From the NCBI GenBank assembly GCA_963718145.1, contig CAVQYJ010000012.1, forward strand, positions 186,001 through 250,000: a DNA stretch of 64,000 nt, read 5' to 3'. The translations under genes and the position numbers were made by a program. Position 1 is the stretch's first letter. Every line of letters starts with the position of its first letter. Under the pieces are notes generated by a model. That model saw only the letters and a program-made list of their open reading frames with translations, had not been told where the DNA came from and made no database searches. The DNA is from UBA7672 sp963718145. GTDB taxonomy: Bacteria; Pseudomonadota; Alphaproteobacteria; Caulobacterales; Hyphomonadaceae. Positions 54,595-64,000 of this stretch are shown here, in pieces.

Positions 54595-56482
54595 ATGCTT
54601 GGCTGGTTCCGCAAGTTCGTGAAGTCCAAGGTAGGGTTCGCCCTCTTTGTCCTTCTCATTATAAGCTTCGGGGTCTTCTTCCGCGACCCCTTCAGCGGCG
54701 TCATGGGCGGTGGCTTCGTAAAGGTCGGCAGCCATGAAATTCACCCCCGCGACCTCAACCGCGAGGTCGAAAACCGGCTGGAACAAATGCGGCAGCAGTC
54801 CGGAGAAATCCTCTCGCCACGTGATGCTGCCCAGCGCGGCATCACGAACCAGATATTCCAGGAACTCATCCAGCGGGCCTCGATCCTGGAGTTCGCAGAC
54901 CAGATCGGCGTAAAGGCCAGCATGTCGGCCGTCACCAACCTCCTGACCAATGCGCCGCGGTTCAAGGATTCGCTAGGCCGTCTGAATAAGGATGCCCTGG
55001 CCCGCTACGCCCAGGAACAGAAGCTGTCGCTCGCACAACTGCAGGACGACATCCGAAGACCAGATGACCATCGGCTATGTCGCAGACGCGGCCTTTGGCG
55101 GCGTCACGACGCCCGAAGTGCTGATAAAGCCGTTGCTCAGCTTCTTCGGAGAGCAGCGCACGCTGTCCATCGCGCGCATGACCGACAAGAGCATCGCGGA
55201 GCCTGCGGCGCCGACGCCTGCCGAACTCAGGGATTTCTACACCAAGAACACAGCCCGCTTTGCCCAGCCGGAGCGCCGCCGCATCTCGGTGCTGACCTAT
55301 TCGGCGGACGACTTCATCGACAAGGTCCAGCTCACGCCCGACCAGATCAAGGCGGAGTACGACAAGCGCATCAAGGAATTTTCTTCCCCCGAGACGCGCG
55401 ACATCGCACAGTACGCCGCGCCGGACCGCAATACGATTCAAGCCTTTGTCGATGCCGTAAAAGCAGGAACGACGGCCGATGAAGCGATGCAGAAGACCGC
55501 TGGAGTGACGCGCGTCGATCTCACGGTCAAGCCTGCCGACCTCACTGAGAAACAGTACAGCGATCTGGTCTTCGCCCTGCCTGTGGGCCAGCTCCAGGGA
55601 CCATTCCAGGTCCAGGAAGCGTTCTACGCCGTGCAGGTCCTCAAGATAACACCCGGCATCCCCACTCCGATCGAGCAGGTCAGCGAGCAGATCAGCGCCG
55701 GCCTGCGTAAGTCCGATGCTGTGCGTCTGTTCCAGCAGTCCGAGGAAGGCTTCTATGACATGGCCGGCGGCGCCACACTGGAAGACATCAGCAAGCAGAT
55801 CGGCGCACCCGTGCTCGTGCTCCAGCCCGTCGACGCTGGCGCGCAGACCCGTGACCGCCACCGCAACACGATCCTCGCAACCCATGAGGACGCGATGAAA
55901 TCGCTTTTCGCCCTGCCTGTGGGCCAGGTGACGGATGTGATCGAGGGCGACAACGAGCGCTCGATCTTTCGCGTCGATGAGATCGTGCCGGCGTATACGC
56001 TCAGCTACGAGGAAGTCGAAGGCGATCTCAAAAAGATCATGATGGCGCAGCGTGTCCAGGAAGCAGCCGACAAGCTGGCCAATGACATGGTCGCCTCTGT
56101 GAAGGGCGGACAGGCCTTTGCGCAGGCCGCCACGCTGCACCGCATGGCCGCTCTCCCCTCGCTGACCATCAACCGCGCGCAGCAGCCTCCAATCAGCCAG
56201 GCAGTCGCCACTGGCGCCTTCAACCTCAAGGTTGGCGATGTCGGCGTGGTGAAGAACGAGAACGGCGAGCCCTGGGTTGTGAAGGTCGACAAGGTCGAGC
56301 CCGTCAGCGTCGAAGCCGCTGCTGCAATCCGCCAGCAAGTCGCCCAGAACATCACCCAGGGCGTTCGTAACGACGTCCAGGAAATCTTTGTTCGCGGCGT
56401 GCAGACCGCAGCCAAGGTGAAGCCGAACGAAGCGGCCATCACAAAGTATTTCGACGACCTCACCAAAGACCAGGCGCAATGA
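54595..56482 (+). CDS. ppiD: Peptidyl-prolyl isomerase PpiD/SurA-like, one frameshift
   Basis: A membrane-anchored periplasmic folding factor. The N-terminus (MLGWFRKFVKSKVG, then one transmembrane helix) and SurA-like helical domain with NREVENRLEQMRQQSG are in the first frame. Near 55055 the frame changes: after LAQLQDDIRR the sense continues in the next frame with DQMTIGYVADAAFGGV and runs to 56482, through the parvulin-like middle region to KYFDDLTKDQAQ. GGGAGG lies before the ATG at 54595. In this group the isomerase site is often inactive and the protein acts as a chaperone. It overlaps trpE by 4 nt (ATGA). Confidence 0.88.
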
Positions 56483-57915
56483 GTGTTGACCTTCCCCGGC
56501 TTATAGTCAGGCGGCGGGTCGACGACACGGAGTCGCCGGTCTCGGCGATGTTGAAGCTGAACCCGATGCAGCCGGGCCTGGTGCTGTTCGAAAGCGTAAC
56601 GGGCGGCGAAACCCGCGGCCGCTACTCTTTCATCGGCATGGCGCCCGACCTGTGGTGGCGCGTGCGCCGCGGCAAAGCCGAGACATCCTCGACGCAGGAC
56701 TTCAGGAAAATCCTCTCGACTTCGGGCGACCCGATGACCTCGCTGCGCGAGTTCGTCGACGCCTGCAAAGTGAGTGGCATGGATGGTCTGCCGCCCATGG
56801 CTGCCGGGGCCTTTGGCTATCTCGGCTACGACATGGTCCGTTATGTCGAGAAACTGCCGGAGACGAAGCCCGACCCTACCGGCGTGCCCGAAGCGATGCT
56901 GATGCGCCCGGGCGTCGTGCTGATCTTCGATGGCGTGAAACAGGAGATCATCCTCGCCGCCCCCGAGAGAGAGAGCGAAGCCGCAACCCTCGCCCGCCTC
57001 GATGCGGTCGAGGAAAAGCTCGACCAGCCCATGCCGCCTTCCCGGCCCAACGACGCGCCCGTCGAGAAGATCTCGTTTGCTTCCAACACCACCAAGTTGC
57101 GCTATCTCGAAATGGTCGAGCAGGCGAAGGCCTACGTGAAGGCCGGCGACATCTTCCAGGTTGTCCCTAGCCAGCGCTTTTCGGCCCCGTTCGAGCGCTC
57201 GCCCTTCGCCTTCTACCGCGCCCTGCGCCGCCTGAACCCATCGCCCTTCATGTTCTACGTGAACTTCGGCGAGTTCCAGATTTCAGGCTCCAGTCCGGAA
57301 ATCCTCGTGCGAGTCCGCGACGGCGTCGTCACCGTCCGCCCCATCGCCGGCACCCTGCCGCGCGGCAAGACGCCCGAGCAAGACCTCGAAAACGAACTCA
57401 AGCTCCTCGCGGATCCGAAGGAGCGCGCCGAACATCTGATGCTGCTCGATCTCGGCCGGAACGATGTGGGCCGCGTCGCCGCCCGCAGCACGGTCGAAGT
57501 TACCGAGAGCTTCACCGTCGAGCGCTACAGCCACGTGATGCACATCGTCTCCAACGTGCAGGGCGTGCTGAAAGAAGGCGAGGACATGGTCTCGGCCCTC
57601 GCCGCAGGCTTCCCGGCCGGCACCACATCCGGCGCGCCAAAGATCCGCGCCATGGAAATCATCACCGAACTCGAACCCCACGCACGCGGCGTCTATGCCG
57701 GCGGGGTCGGCTATTTCGGCGCCGGCGGCGACATGGACACCTGCATCGCATTGCGTACCGCCACCTTCAAGGATGGCCGCATCAACGTGCAGGCTGGCGG
57801 CGGAGTCGTCTACGACTCAAATCCGGAATCCGAGTTCGAGGAAACGCACCACAAGGCCGGCGCTTTGTTCCGCGCCGCCGAGGAAGCCGCCCGCTATGAC
57901 CGGGGGAACAGATGA
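56479..57915 (+). CDS. trpE: Anthranilate synthase component I
   Basis: TrpE makes anthranilate from chorismate with ammonia supplied by TrpG. The 478-residue protein shows LFESVTGGETRGRYSF (tryptophan feedback site of the LLES type), GAFGYLGYD, GDIFQVVPSQRF, PEILVRVRDG, RPIAGTLPRGK and AGTTSGAPKIRAMEII, with the chorismate-binding ELK and DLGRNDVGR blocks. The ATG overlaps ppiD, so there is no room for a leader-peptide attenuator directly before it. Confidence 0.97.
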   Translation: MSVDLPRLIVRRRVDDTESPVSAMLKLNPMQPGLVLFESVTGGETRGRYSFIGMAPDLWWRVRRGKAETSSTQDFRKILSTSGDPMTSLREFVDACKVSGMDGLPPMAAGAFGYLGYDMVRYVEKLPETKPDPTGVPEAMLMRPGVVLIFDGVKQEIILAAPERESEAATLARLDAVEEKLDQPMPPSRPNDAPVEKISFASNTTKLRYLEMVEQAKAYVKAGDIFQVVPSQRFSAPFERSPFAFYRALRRLNPSPFMFYVNFGEFQISGSSPEILVRVRDGVVTVRPIAGTLPRGKTPEQDLENELKLLADPKERAEHLMLLDLGRNDVGRVAARSTVEVTESFTVERYSHVMHIVSNVQGVLKEGEDMVSALAAGFPAGTTSGAPKIRAMEIITELEPHARGVYAGGVGYFGAGGDMDTCIALRTATFKDGRINVQAGGGVVYDSNPESEFEETHHKAGALFRAAEEAARYDRGNR

Positions 57916-58505
57916 GCGGAAACCCCAAGGTCCTCATCGTCGACAACTACGACAGCTTCACCTACAACCTCGTCCACTACTTGCAGGACATTGGCGCAGA
58001 CGTTGAAGTCTTGCGCAACGATGCGCTCACTGCCCAGCAGGTGCTGGCGAAGGGCGCCGACGCCATCGTGCTCTCGCCCGGCCCCTGCACGCCCAACGAG
58101 GCGGGCATCTGTCTTGAACTGATCAAGCTCGCCCCCGACGACCTGCCCATCCTCGGCGTCTGCCTCGGTCATCAGGCGATCGGGCAAGCCATGGGCGGCG
58201 TGGTCGAGGGCGCCAAGGACATCGTCCACGGCAAGGCGTGGGATGTGAAAGTCCTCGGCGGCGATCTGTTCGAAGGCGTTCCCGAGCATTTCGAGGCGGT
58301 GCGCTATCACTCGCTCGCAGTGCGCCGCAAAGGCATGCCAGACGTGCTCATGGTCGATGCCGAAACCGCGGACGGCGAAGTCATGGCCGTGCACCACGCT
58401 ACCCGCCCGGTTTTCGGCGTGCAGTTCCATCCGGAATCCATCGGCAGCCAGTACGGCAAGGTCATGCTGGCCAACTTCCTCAAGCACGCCAGGAAGAAGT
58501 CGTGA
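57912..58505 (+). CDS. trpG: Anthranilate synthase component II (glutamine amidotransferase)
   Basis: TrpG releases ammonia from glutamine for TrpE. A class I amidotransferase of 197 residues: DNYDSFTYNLVHYL, LSPGPCTPNEAG, the nucleophile in LGVCLGHQAIG, and GVQFHPESIGSQYGK with His and Glu. It overlaps both trpE and trpD by 4 nt. Confidence 0.97.
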   Translation: MSGNPKVLIVDNYDSFTYNLVHYLQDIGADVEVLRNDALTAQQVLAKGADAIVLSPGPCTPNEAGICLELIKLAPDDLPILGVCLGHQAIGQAMGGVVEGAKDIVHGKAWDVKVLGGDLFEGVPEHFEAVRYHSLAVRRKGMPDVLMVDAETADGEVMAVHHATRPVFGVQFHPESIGSQYGKVMLANFLKHARKKS

Positions 58506-59516
58506 TCGACCCTGTCCGCATCGCCGTCGGAAAGCTTGCCGCAAACGAGCGCCCGACCCAGAGCGAAATCAGCGCCGCCTTCGAAGACATTCTCGCGGGA
58601 AAGGCCGAACCTGCGCTGATCGCTGCTTTCCTGATGGGCCTGCGTACACGAGGCGAAACGGCTGACGACATCGTCGCCGGCGCTCGCGTCCTGCGCGCCA
58701 ACGTCCGTCCGGTGAAAGCCCCTGCGGGCGCCATCGACACGTGCGGCACCGGCGGCCTTAGCTGGACCTCGCTGAACACGTCCACCGCCTCCGCCTTTGT
58801 CGCTGCTGGCGCGGGCGCCATCGTCGCCAAGCACGGCAACCGCTCCAAGAGCAAGGCCGGCTCCGGCGATGTACTCGAAGCTCTTGGCGTCAACCTCGCC
58901 CCCAGCGACGCCCAACTTGAAGCCTCGTTCCGAGACGCGGGCCTCGCCTTCATGTTCGCGCCCAGCCACCATTCCGCTATGAAGCATGTCGCCCCCGTGC
59001 GCGCGGCGCTCGGCATCCGCACCATCTTCAACTTCCTCGGCCCCCTCGCAAACCCTGCCGGCGTCAAGCGCCAGGTCCTCGGCGTGTTCGACATCGCATG
59101 GCTCGAACCCTTCGCCCGGTCGCTGCGTGATCTGGGCGCAGAGCAGGCGCTTGTCGTCCACGGCGCCGACGGCATGGATGAGATCTCGACCTACCGCGCC
59201 CACGCATGTCGCACATCTCGCCAACGGCGCGATTCGCACCTACCAGATCACGCCCGAACACCTCGGCATTCGTCGCGCGGACCTCGATGACCTGCGCGGC
59301 GGCACGGCAGCCGCGAACGCCCAGTCCCTGCTCGCAGTGCTCGAAGGCAAACCCGGCCCATTTGCCGATCTCGTGGCGGCCAACGCCGCCGCCGCACTGC
59401 TGGTCTCCGGCGCCGCGGCCGACTGGACCGATGGCGTGGAACGCGCCCGCGCCTCCATCTCGACCGGCAAGGCCTTGGCCGCACTCGAAGCCCTGAAGCG
59501 AGCCTCCAATGGCTAG
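58502..59516 (+). CDS. trpD: Anthranilate phosphoribosyltransferase, one frameshift, altered PRPP loop
   Basis: TrpD joins anthranilate with PRPP. The GTG start at 58502 overlaps the trpG stop. KHGNRS (110-115), the DVLEALGVNL block, and FNFLGPLANP are typical. The PRPP loop reads CGTGGLSWTS (81-90), while the family has GTGGDG; the Asp is replaced by Leu. The frame changes near 59205 (DEISTYR then nonsense); sense continues in another frame with THVAHLANGAIRTYQITPEHLG and stops at 59516. One missing or extra base explains this. Confidence 0.9.
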
Positions 59517-60315
59517 CATCATCCCCGATAAGCTGAGGGCCATCCTCAACTACAAAAGGGACGAGGTGGCCGCCCTCAAGAAGCAGCGCACACTGGCCTC
59601 GCTCGAAGCCGACGCGAAGCACGCCTCCAAGCCTCGCGGCTTCGCCGACGCCTTGCTCCGTGTCGCGAGCGCCGACGGCAATGCTCTCATCTGCGAAGTG
59701 AAGCGCAAAAGCCCGTCCGCCGGCGAAATCAACAACGGTCGCCCGCCAGAAGTCGCCGCTATGGCTTATGAGACCGGGGGCGCGGCCTGCATCTCCGTGC
59801 TCACCGATGGCCCGAGCTTCGGTGGATCGCTGGACGACATGAGGACTGTCCGGGCCGCCGTCGACCTGCCGGTCCTGCGGAAAGACTTCATGATTGATCC
59901 CATCCAGATCGTCGAAGCCCGCGCTGCCGGCGCCGACGCGATCCTCATCATCATGGGCGCCATGGACGACGCGCTCGCCGCCGAACTCCATAGCGTTGCC
60001 GACGACTACGGCATGTCTGTCCTCCTCGAAGCCCATGACGAGGCGGAATTCGTCCGTGCGCTTGGCCTGCCGTCGGCCCTGATGGGTGTGAACAACCGCG
60101 ATCTGCGTACCTTCACCACCGATCTCGGCGTCACCGAACGCCTCGCCGACATGATGCCAGATGGGCGGCTGCTGATCTCCGAAAGCGGCATACGCGCCGC
60201 TGTCGACATCGCCCGCCTGCGCGCTTGCGGCGCCCGGGGATTCCTCGTCGGCGAAAGCCTGATGCGGTCGGAAAACCCGGCAGAATCCGTGCGCTTGCTG
60301 GCCCGGGCACGGTAA
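59509..60315 (+). CDS. trpC: Indole-3-glycerol phosphate synthase
   Basis: TrpC closes the indole ring. A 268-residue barrel without a fused TrpF: LICEVKRKSPSAGEI (catalytic Glu and Lys), ISVLTDGPSFGGSLDDM, VLRKDFMIDPIQI (catalytic Lys), VNNRDLRTF, and LISESGIRAAVDI. Its ATG lies 8 nt inside trpD. trpF, trpB and trpA are not in the window. Confidence 0.97.
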   Translation: MASIIPDKLRAILNYKRDEVAALKKQRTLASLEADAKHASKPRGFADALLRVASADGNALICEVKRKSPSAGEINNGRPPEVAAMAYETGGAACISVLTDGPSFGGSLDDMRTVRAAVDLPVLRKDFMIDPIQIVEARAAGADAILIIMGAMDDALAAELHSVADDYGMSVLLEAHDEAEFVRALGLPSALMGVNNRDLRTFTTDLGVTERLADMMPDGRLLISESGIRAAVDIARLRACGARGFLVGESLMRSENPAESVRLLARAR

Positions 60316-60332
60316 ACGATCCAACTGTGGAT

Positions 60333-60361
60333 TTGACCCATAACGTGAACGATAGTAGAAC
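60333..60361 (+). promoter_or_regulatory. lexA promoter with SOS box
   Basis: TTGACC (60333-60338), 17 bp, TAGAAC (60356-60361). The direct repeat GAACGATAGTAGAAC (60347-60361) is a perfect alphaproteobacterial LexA box (GAAC-N7-GAAC) that covers the -10, so LexA would repress its own gene. Confidence 0.82.
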
Positions 60362-60399
60362 TATCCGCAACTCATCAGTTGTGGAGGCCCCGAAGGCCT

Positions 60400-61092
60400 A
60401 TGCTTACGAAGAAACAGCGCGAACTCCTCCTGTTCATTAATGACAGGATCAAGGAAACCGGGGTCTCCCCCAGTTTCGATGAAATGAAGGAGGCGTTGGA
60501 CTTGGCGTCCAAGTCCGGCATCCATCGCCTTATCACGGCTTTGGAGGAGCGTGGCTTCCTCCGCCGCTTGGCCCACCGCGCCCGCGCCCTCGAAGTCCTG
60601 AAGCTTCCTGAAAGCGCCGTGCCGCAGGGCAACAGCGCCCGCGGTTTCCGTCCCAGCGTCGTCGAAGGCCGAGGGGGCCGTTCGTCTTCGGCTCCCACCT
60701 CTCGCGGCCCCTCGATGATCCCCGTCATGGGGCGCATCGCCGCCGGTACCGCGATCGAGGCCATCGAACACGAAACCACCCGCGTCGCTGCTCCGGACGA
60801 CGATTTCGACCCGGATACGCATTTTGCGCTCGAGGTCTCGGGCGAGAGCATGATCAACGCGGGCATTCTCGACGGCGACACGGTCATCCTCAAGAAAACC
60901 GACCACGCCCAGTCCGGAGACATCGTCGTGGCCCTGATCAACGAGGAAACCGCGACGCTCAAGCGCTTCCGCAAGAAGGGCGGCTCCATCGCCCTCGAAG
61001 CCGCCAACCCCGCCTTCGGCACCCAGATCTTCGGGCCCGACCGTGTCCGCATCCAGGGCAAGCTGGTCGCGCTGGTCCGGAAGTATCACTGA
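60400..61092 (+). CDS. lexA: LexA repressor
   Basis: LexA represses the SOS genes and cleaves itself when RecA filaments form. Starting at 60400: LTKKQRELLLFINDRI and a winged helix (SFDEMKEALDLASKSGIHRLITALEERGFL, quoted in part: GIHRLITALEERG). The hinge holds the Ala-Gly cleavage site in GRIAAGTAIEA; the catalytic Ser is in VSGESMINAGI and Lys in TATLKRFRK. 230 residues. It ends 7 nt inside the convergent comEC gene. Confidence 0.97.
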   Translation: MLTKKQRELLLFINDRIKETGVSPSFDEMKEALDLASKSGIHRLITALEERGFLRRLAHRARALEVLKLPESAVPQGNSARGFRPSVVEGRGGRSSSAPTSRGPSMIPVMGRIAAGTAIEAIEHETTRVAAPDDDFDPDTHFALEVSGESMINAGILDGDTVILKKTDHAQSGDIVVALINEETATLKRFRKKGGSIALEAANPAFGTQIFGPDRVRIQGKLVALVRKYH

Positions 61093-63338
61093 GACTGTTT
61101 TGACTTGGCCGCTTTCGGCGGCCTTTCGTAGAGCGGCAGGGTCCATGCCCGGCCGCTTTGCATTTTGGCTGTCCGCACCTGCACCGACCTGCCGCCGCCC
61201 TCGATCACCGCACCGCCCCTACCCGCATGGTCGCACGGCTGCACCACCAGCGCCGCCGCAGCGCCCCTCGGCGTCACCTGCAGCGTCGCCGCGCTTGGAC
61301 ACGCACTCGCCGCCGCCTGCGCACCCGCCATAACCTCCACCCTCCCGAACCCCACCTCCACCACGCACCCCGCCCCCTTCCCCGCGCACGGACCCTTCCG
61401 CACGTCGTCACCGATGATCAGGGGGTTGAGGCCATTGTCGGCGCGCCAGTCGATGAGCTCGATCCAGCCCTTCCCGTCCTTCAGGAACACCGATCCGTCG
61501 TTGGCCACATAGCCGACTGCCTGGGGCGCCGACAGCCACATTGCCCCCGCCAGAACGCCCGGGATCGCCGCCAGCGCCCGTCCCCGCCGGCTGGCGATAC
61601 AGAACACCACGATCGCCAGAGCCGCCCAGGCCAGCCCGGCCGAGCCCAGTCGCGGCAGATCCACTTCCGGCGACATGTCCACCGACCAGCGGGCGATGTC
61701 GAGCACGACCTCCAGGCTCTTGCCCATCAGCCACAGGAACGGCTCGTCAAGCCCGAACGGCGCCGCCAGCGCCGCCGCAGCCGCCGCCGGCGTCGTCCAC
61801 AGCGTGATGACAGGTGTCGAGATGATGTTGGCGATCACGCTGAACAGCGCCGCCCGGTCGAAATGGTGAAGCGCGAACGGCATCGTCGCGAGGGACGCCG
61901 TCAGCGATGTCGCCACGGCGCCGATCGTCCACCCGCCGATCCTGGCGAACATGCCCGGCTGATCAGGCCGGTCGAGCTTCGGCCAGATCTCGTAGAGTGC
62001 AATCAGCGCCGCCGAAGCCGCAAACGACATCTGGAAGCCCGGCGTCACCACTGATTCCGGCTGCAGCAGGACTACCACGAACAGCGCCACCGCCACGGAT
62101 CTCAGGGACAATGCGGGCCGGTCAAACAGCTTCGCGCCGAACGCGATGAGCGCCATAACGAACGCCCGCTGCGTCGCCACTTCCATCCCCGAAACGATGA
62201 AGTACAGCGTGCAGGCAACAATCGCCCCGAGCGCTCCCGCCTTCACCGCAGGCACGCGCAGCGCAAGCGGCTCGATGAATGGCCAGGTAAAGCGGATCAG
62301 GAAGAAGACGATCCCGCCCGCGAGCACCATGTGCACGCCCGAAATCGAAAGCAGGTGCGCCAGCCCAGAGAGTCTCAGTGCCTCCGAGTCATCCGGCGTG
62401 ATGAAGCTGCGGTCGCCAGACACCATCGCCGCCGACATGCCGCCGCCACGTTCCCCGGCCTCTTCGTAGACATGTGTCGCCATCGCCCGCCGCACCGCCC
62501 CGATCCAGTACGACACCCGGTCGAGCACCGTCGCCGGAGGCGGCGAAGGCAACGGCTCGCACTTGCCGGTTGAGAATCCGACCGCCCCCAATTGCTGGAA
62601 ATAGGCGTCGCGGTGGAAAACGTAGTCGCCCGGCACAACCGGCCGCGGCGGCGGCGACAGGATCGCGCTGCACGCTACCGCCCGCCCCGGGCTGAACGGG
62701 ATGTCGCCCTTGTAGCTGAACCGGACATAGCGCGGCGTCTGCTCCGGGCTCAGCCCCTCGATCGCCCGGACGTCGATGCGGATGCGCCGGCTGCGTTCGC
62801 TCGCGTCGATCTCCGCGATAACGCCCTCGATGCGGACTGGGCCGATCTCCTGCCGCAGCACCGGCGCAGCCATCAGTCGCGTGCGCACTTCCCCCGCAAT
62901 GCCGCCCAGCCCGACGCACGCCAGCAGCGCAGCGGCCAGCGCAAAATTGCTGCCACCCCTCCGCCGCAGCACGGCCCACACCCCCGTCGTCGTCATCGTC
63001 CATGCGGCCAACACGCGCCAGTCCGGCTCGAACGGCACGGTCATGTAGAGCGCCGCGCCTAGCACCAGCGCCAGCGGCAACAGCAGAGGCCAACGCAGCG
63101 CCTGGTCATTCGCCGCGCCCCGCAGAAACCGCCCCAACCCCACCGCCAAACCCACCCGAACAGGCGCGCCAGAGGCCCCAGCCGCGCCTCCGGCTTCAGG
63201 TATTGCATCGGCGGGGGCGGATGTGGTCTTCAGGGCCCGCGCTCCCGCCCATCCTCGCCGGGGAGCCGCCTGTCTGCAGACTGGAACCGGATGACGGTCG
63301 TCACGCGCTTCGCCCCTTCCCCTACGGGCTACCTCCAT
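61086..63338 (-). CDS. comEC: ComEC/Rec2-family DNA uptake channel protein
   Basis: A large polytopic membrane protein for DNA transfer across the inner membrane. After an N-terminal helix pair comes the DUF4131 domain (around residues 155-260), then the Competence domain with GDRSFITPDDSEALRLSGLAHLLSISGVHM (core: LLSISGVHM) and many helices. A C-terminal domain follows which is a reduced remnant of the MBL-like domain of long ComEC (VGYVANDGSVFL, then a Cys-containing end). The start is uncertain: the ATG at 63338 lies inside gltX (divergent, 48 bp overlap); GTG codons near 63150 could also serve. No other competence gene is in the window. Confidence 0.88.
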   Translation of the reverse strand: MEVARRGRGEARDDRHPVPVCRQAAPRRGWAGARALKTTSAPADAIPEAGGAAGASGAPVRVGLAVGLGRFLRGAANDQALRWPLLLPLALVLGAALYMTVPFEPDWRVLAAWTMTTTGVWAVLRRRGGSNFALAAALLACVGLGGIAGEVRTRLMAAPVLRQEIGPVRIEGVIAEIDASERSRRIRIDVRAIEGLSPEQTPRYVRFSYKGDIPFSPGRAVACSAILSPPPRPVVPGDYVFHRDAYFQQLGAVGFSTGKCEPLPSPPPATVLDRVSYWIGAVRRAMATHVYEEAGERGGGMSAAMVSGDRSFITPDDSEALRLSGLAHLLSISGVHMVLAGGIVFFLIRFTWPFIEPLALRVPAVKAGALGAIVACTLYFIVSGMEVATQRAFVMALIAFGAKLFDRPALSLRSVAVALFVVVLLQPESVVTPGFQMSFAASAALIALYEIWPKLDRPDQPGMFARIGGWTIGAVATSLTASLATMPFALHHFDRAALFSVIANIISTPVITLWTTPAAAAAALAAPFGLDEPFLWLMGKSLEVVLDIARWSVDMSPEVDLPRLGSAGLAWAALAIVVFCIASRRGRALAAIPGVLAGAMWLSAPQAVGYVANDGSVFLKDGKGWIELIDWRADNGLNPLIIGDDVRKGPCAGKGAGCVVEVGFGRVEVMAGAQAAASACPSAATLQVTPRGAAAALVVQPCDHAGRGGAVIEGGGRSVQVRTAKMQSGRAWTLPLYERPPKAAKSKQSQ

Positions 63339-64000
63339 ATCGGAGGCGCCCGCACAGCCCTATTCTGCTGGCTATACGCCCGCCACATGGGCGGCAAGTT
63401 CCTCTTGAGGATCGAGGACACCGACAAGCGAGCGCTCGACCCAGGCCGCCGTCGATGCCCTGCTGGATGGCCTCACCTGGCTCGGCCTTTCCGGCGACGA
63501 GCCGCCCGTCTTCCAGAGCCAGCGCGCCGCCCGCCACGCCGAGGTCGCCAATGAGCTGGTCAGGCGCGGAGCGGCCTATCGTTGTCCCGTCACGTCAGAG
63601 GAACTCACCGCCCGGCGCACCCGCGCCGAAGAGCTGAAAGCCGAGACTCGACGCTGCCCTGGACATGCCGGCCCAGATGCGCGCCCAGAAACAGGCCGAG
63701 CGCGAGGATCTGATGCGACCCTTTCGCTCCCCCTGGCGTGATCCTGCGAAACCGCTGCCGGAGGGCAAGCCCACCGTGGTCCGCCTCCGCATGCCTGACA
63801 AGGGCGACCTCACCGTCCACGATCGGGTGCAGGGTGCCGTCACCCAGAAATACCGTGAACTGGATGATCTGATCCTGCTCCGCTCCGACGGCACGCCGAC
63901 ATACCTGCTGGCCGTCGTCGTCGATGATCACGACAGCGGCGTAACACACGTCATCCGGGGCGATGACCATCTGACCAATACTTTCCGCCAACTGCCGATC
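63291..64000 (+). CDS. gltX: Glutamyl-tRNA synthetase, partial, with frameshifts
   Basis: GluRS charges tRNA-Glu. The start (RFAPSPTGYLHIGGARTALF) contains the HIGH-type motif; LLRIEDTDK follows. The frame changes near 63428, continuing as STQAAVDALLDGLTWLGL and YRCPVTSEELTARR in another frame, and at least once more near 63640-63700, where sense resumes as VVRLRMPDKGDLTVHDRVQG and ILLRSDGTPTYLLAVVVDDHD to the window edge (RGDDHLTN). The anticodon-binding half lies outside. The breaks look like indel errors. Confidence 0.9.

Noticed and set aside
54962..56479. 505-residue minus-strand ORF
   Set aside because: Antisense to ppiD; no recognisable domain.

Overview
The window is 64 kb of high-GC DNA from an alphaproteobacterium, most likely of the order Caulobacterales (Hyphomonadaceae-like). 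The lineage call rests on a TipF flagellar regulator next to a HAD hydrolase, on the ileS-lspA-DUF3035-M16-M16 cluster, on the pyrG-secG-tpiA / ppiD-trpEGDC-lexA / comEC-gltX order, and on a LexA box of the alphaproteobacterial GAAC-N7-GAAC type. Nearly everything is ordinary chromosomal housekeeping. No tRNA, rRNA or CRISPR array was recognised.

Layout. 1-9.9 kb, minus strand: mutL (cut by the window edge), two M16 peptidases, a DUF3035 lipoprotein, lspA, ileS, a YbjN-like lipoprotein, ribF and a MaoC hydratase. 10-15 kb: MAPEG protein, HAD hydrolase, tipF, a candidate small RNA, a membrane-anchored protein resembling a metal-less metallo-beta-lactamase, and a fumarylacetoacetate-hydrolase-family enzyme. 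15-22 kb: a solitary DUF262/DUF1524 nuclease-like protein, a serine hydrolase, two SDRs, a GST, msrB and a thioesterase. 22-24.4 kb: groESL with CIRCE. 24.4-25.1 kb: a gene-free stretch with a candidate sRNA. 25-28.5 kb: hisS-hisZ-hisG with 4-nt overlaps. 28.6-40 kb: envelope and secreted proteins (two paralogues of a PDLQG-W family, one here and one at 43 kb; a redoxin; an ScsB/DsbD reductase; SapC; a DUF885 peptidase; a VWA lipoprotein) plus an IS630 remnant. 40-49 kb: eno, rpmF, a histidine-first LPMO-like protein, acyl-CoA dehydrogenase, serA, a spermidine-synthase-like methyltransferase overlapping uricase, and a palindromic repeat cluster. 49-53 kb: an SDR, MmcQ/YjbR, and a DUF433/DUF5615 toxin-antitoxin-like pair lying between the pyrG stop codon and a decayed second copy of the pyrG 3' end. 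53-64 kb: secG, tpiA, ppiD, trpEGDC, lexA, comEC, gltX.

Sequence quality matters here. Several essential genes are interrupted by single-base shifts (ileS many times; also one M16 peptidase, the VWA protein, a secreted coiled-coil protein, ppiD, trpD and gltX). The reading continues in another frame with conserved residues, so I read these as indel errors in an error-prone assembly, not as pseudogenes.

The most interesting items are the pyrG-flanked toxin-antitoxin islet with its 54-bp identical repeat, the candidate minus-strand sRNA at 24.9 kb, the degenerate metallo-beta-lactamase, the lone GmrSD-like protein, and the TrpD PRPP-loop change.
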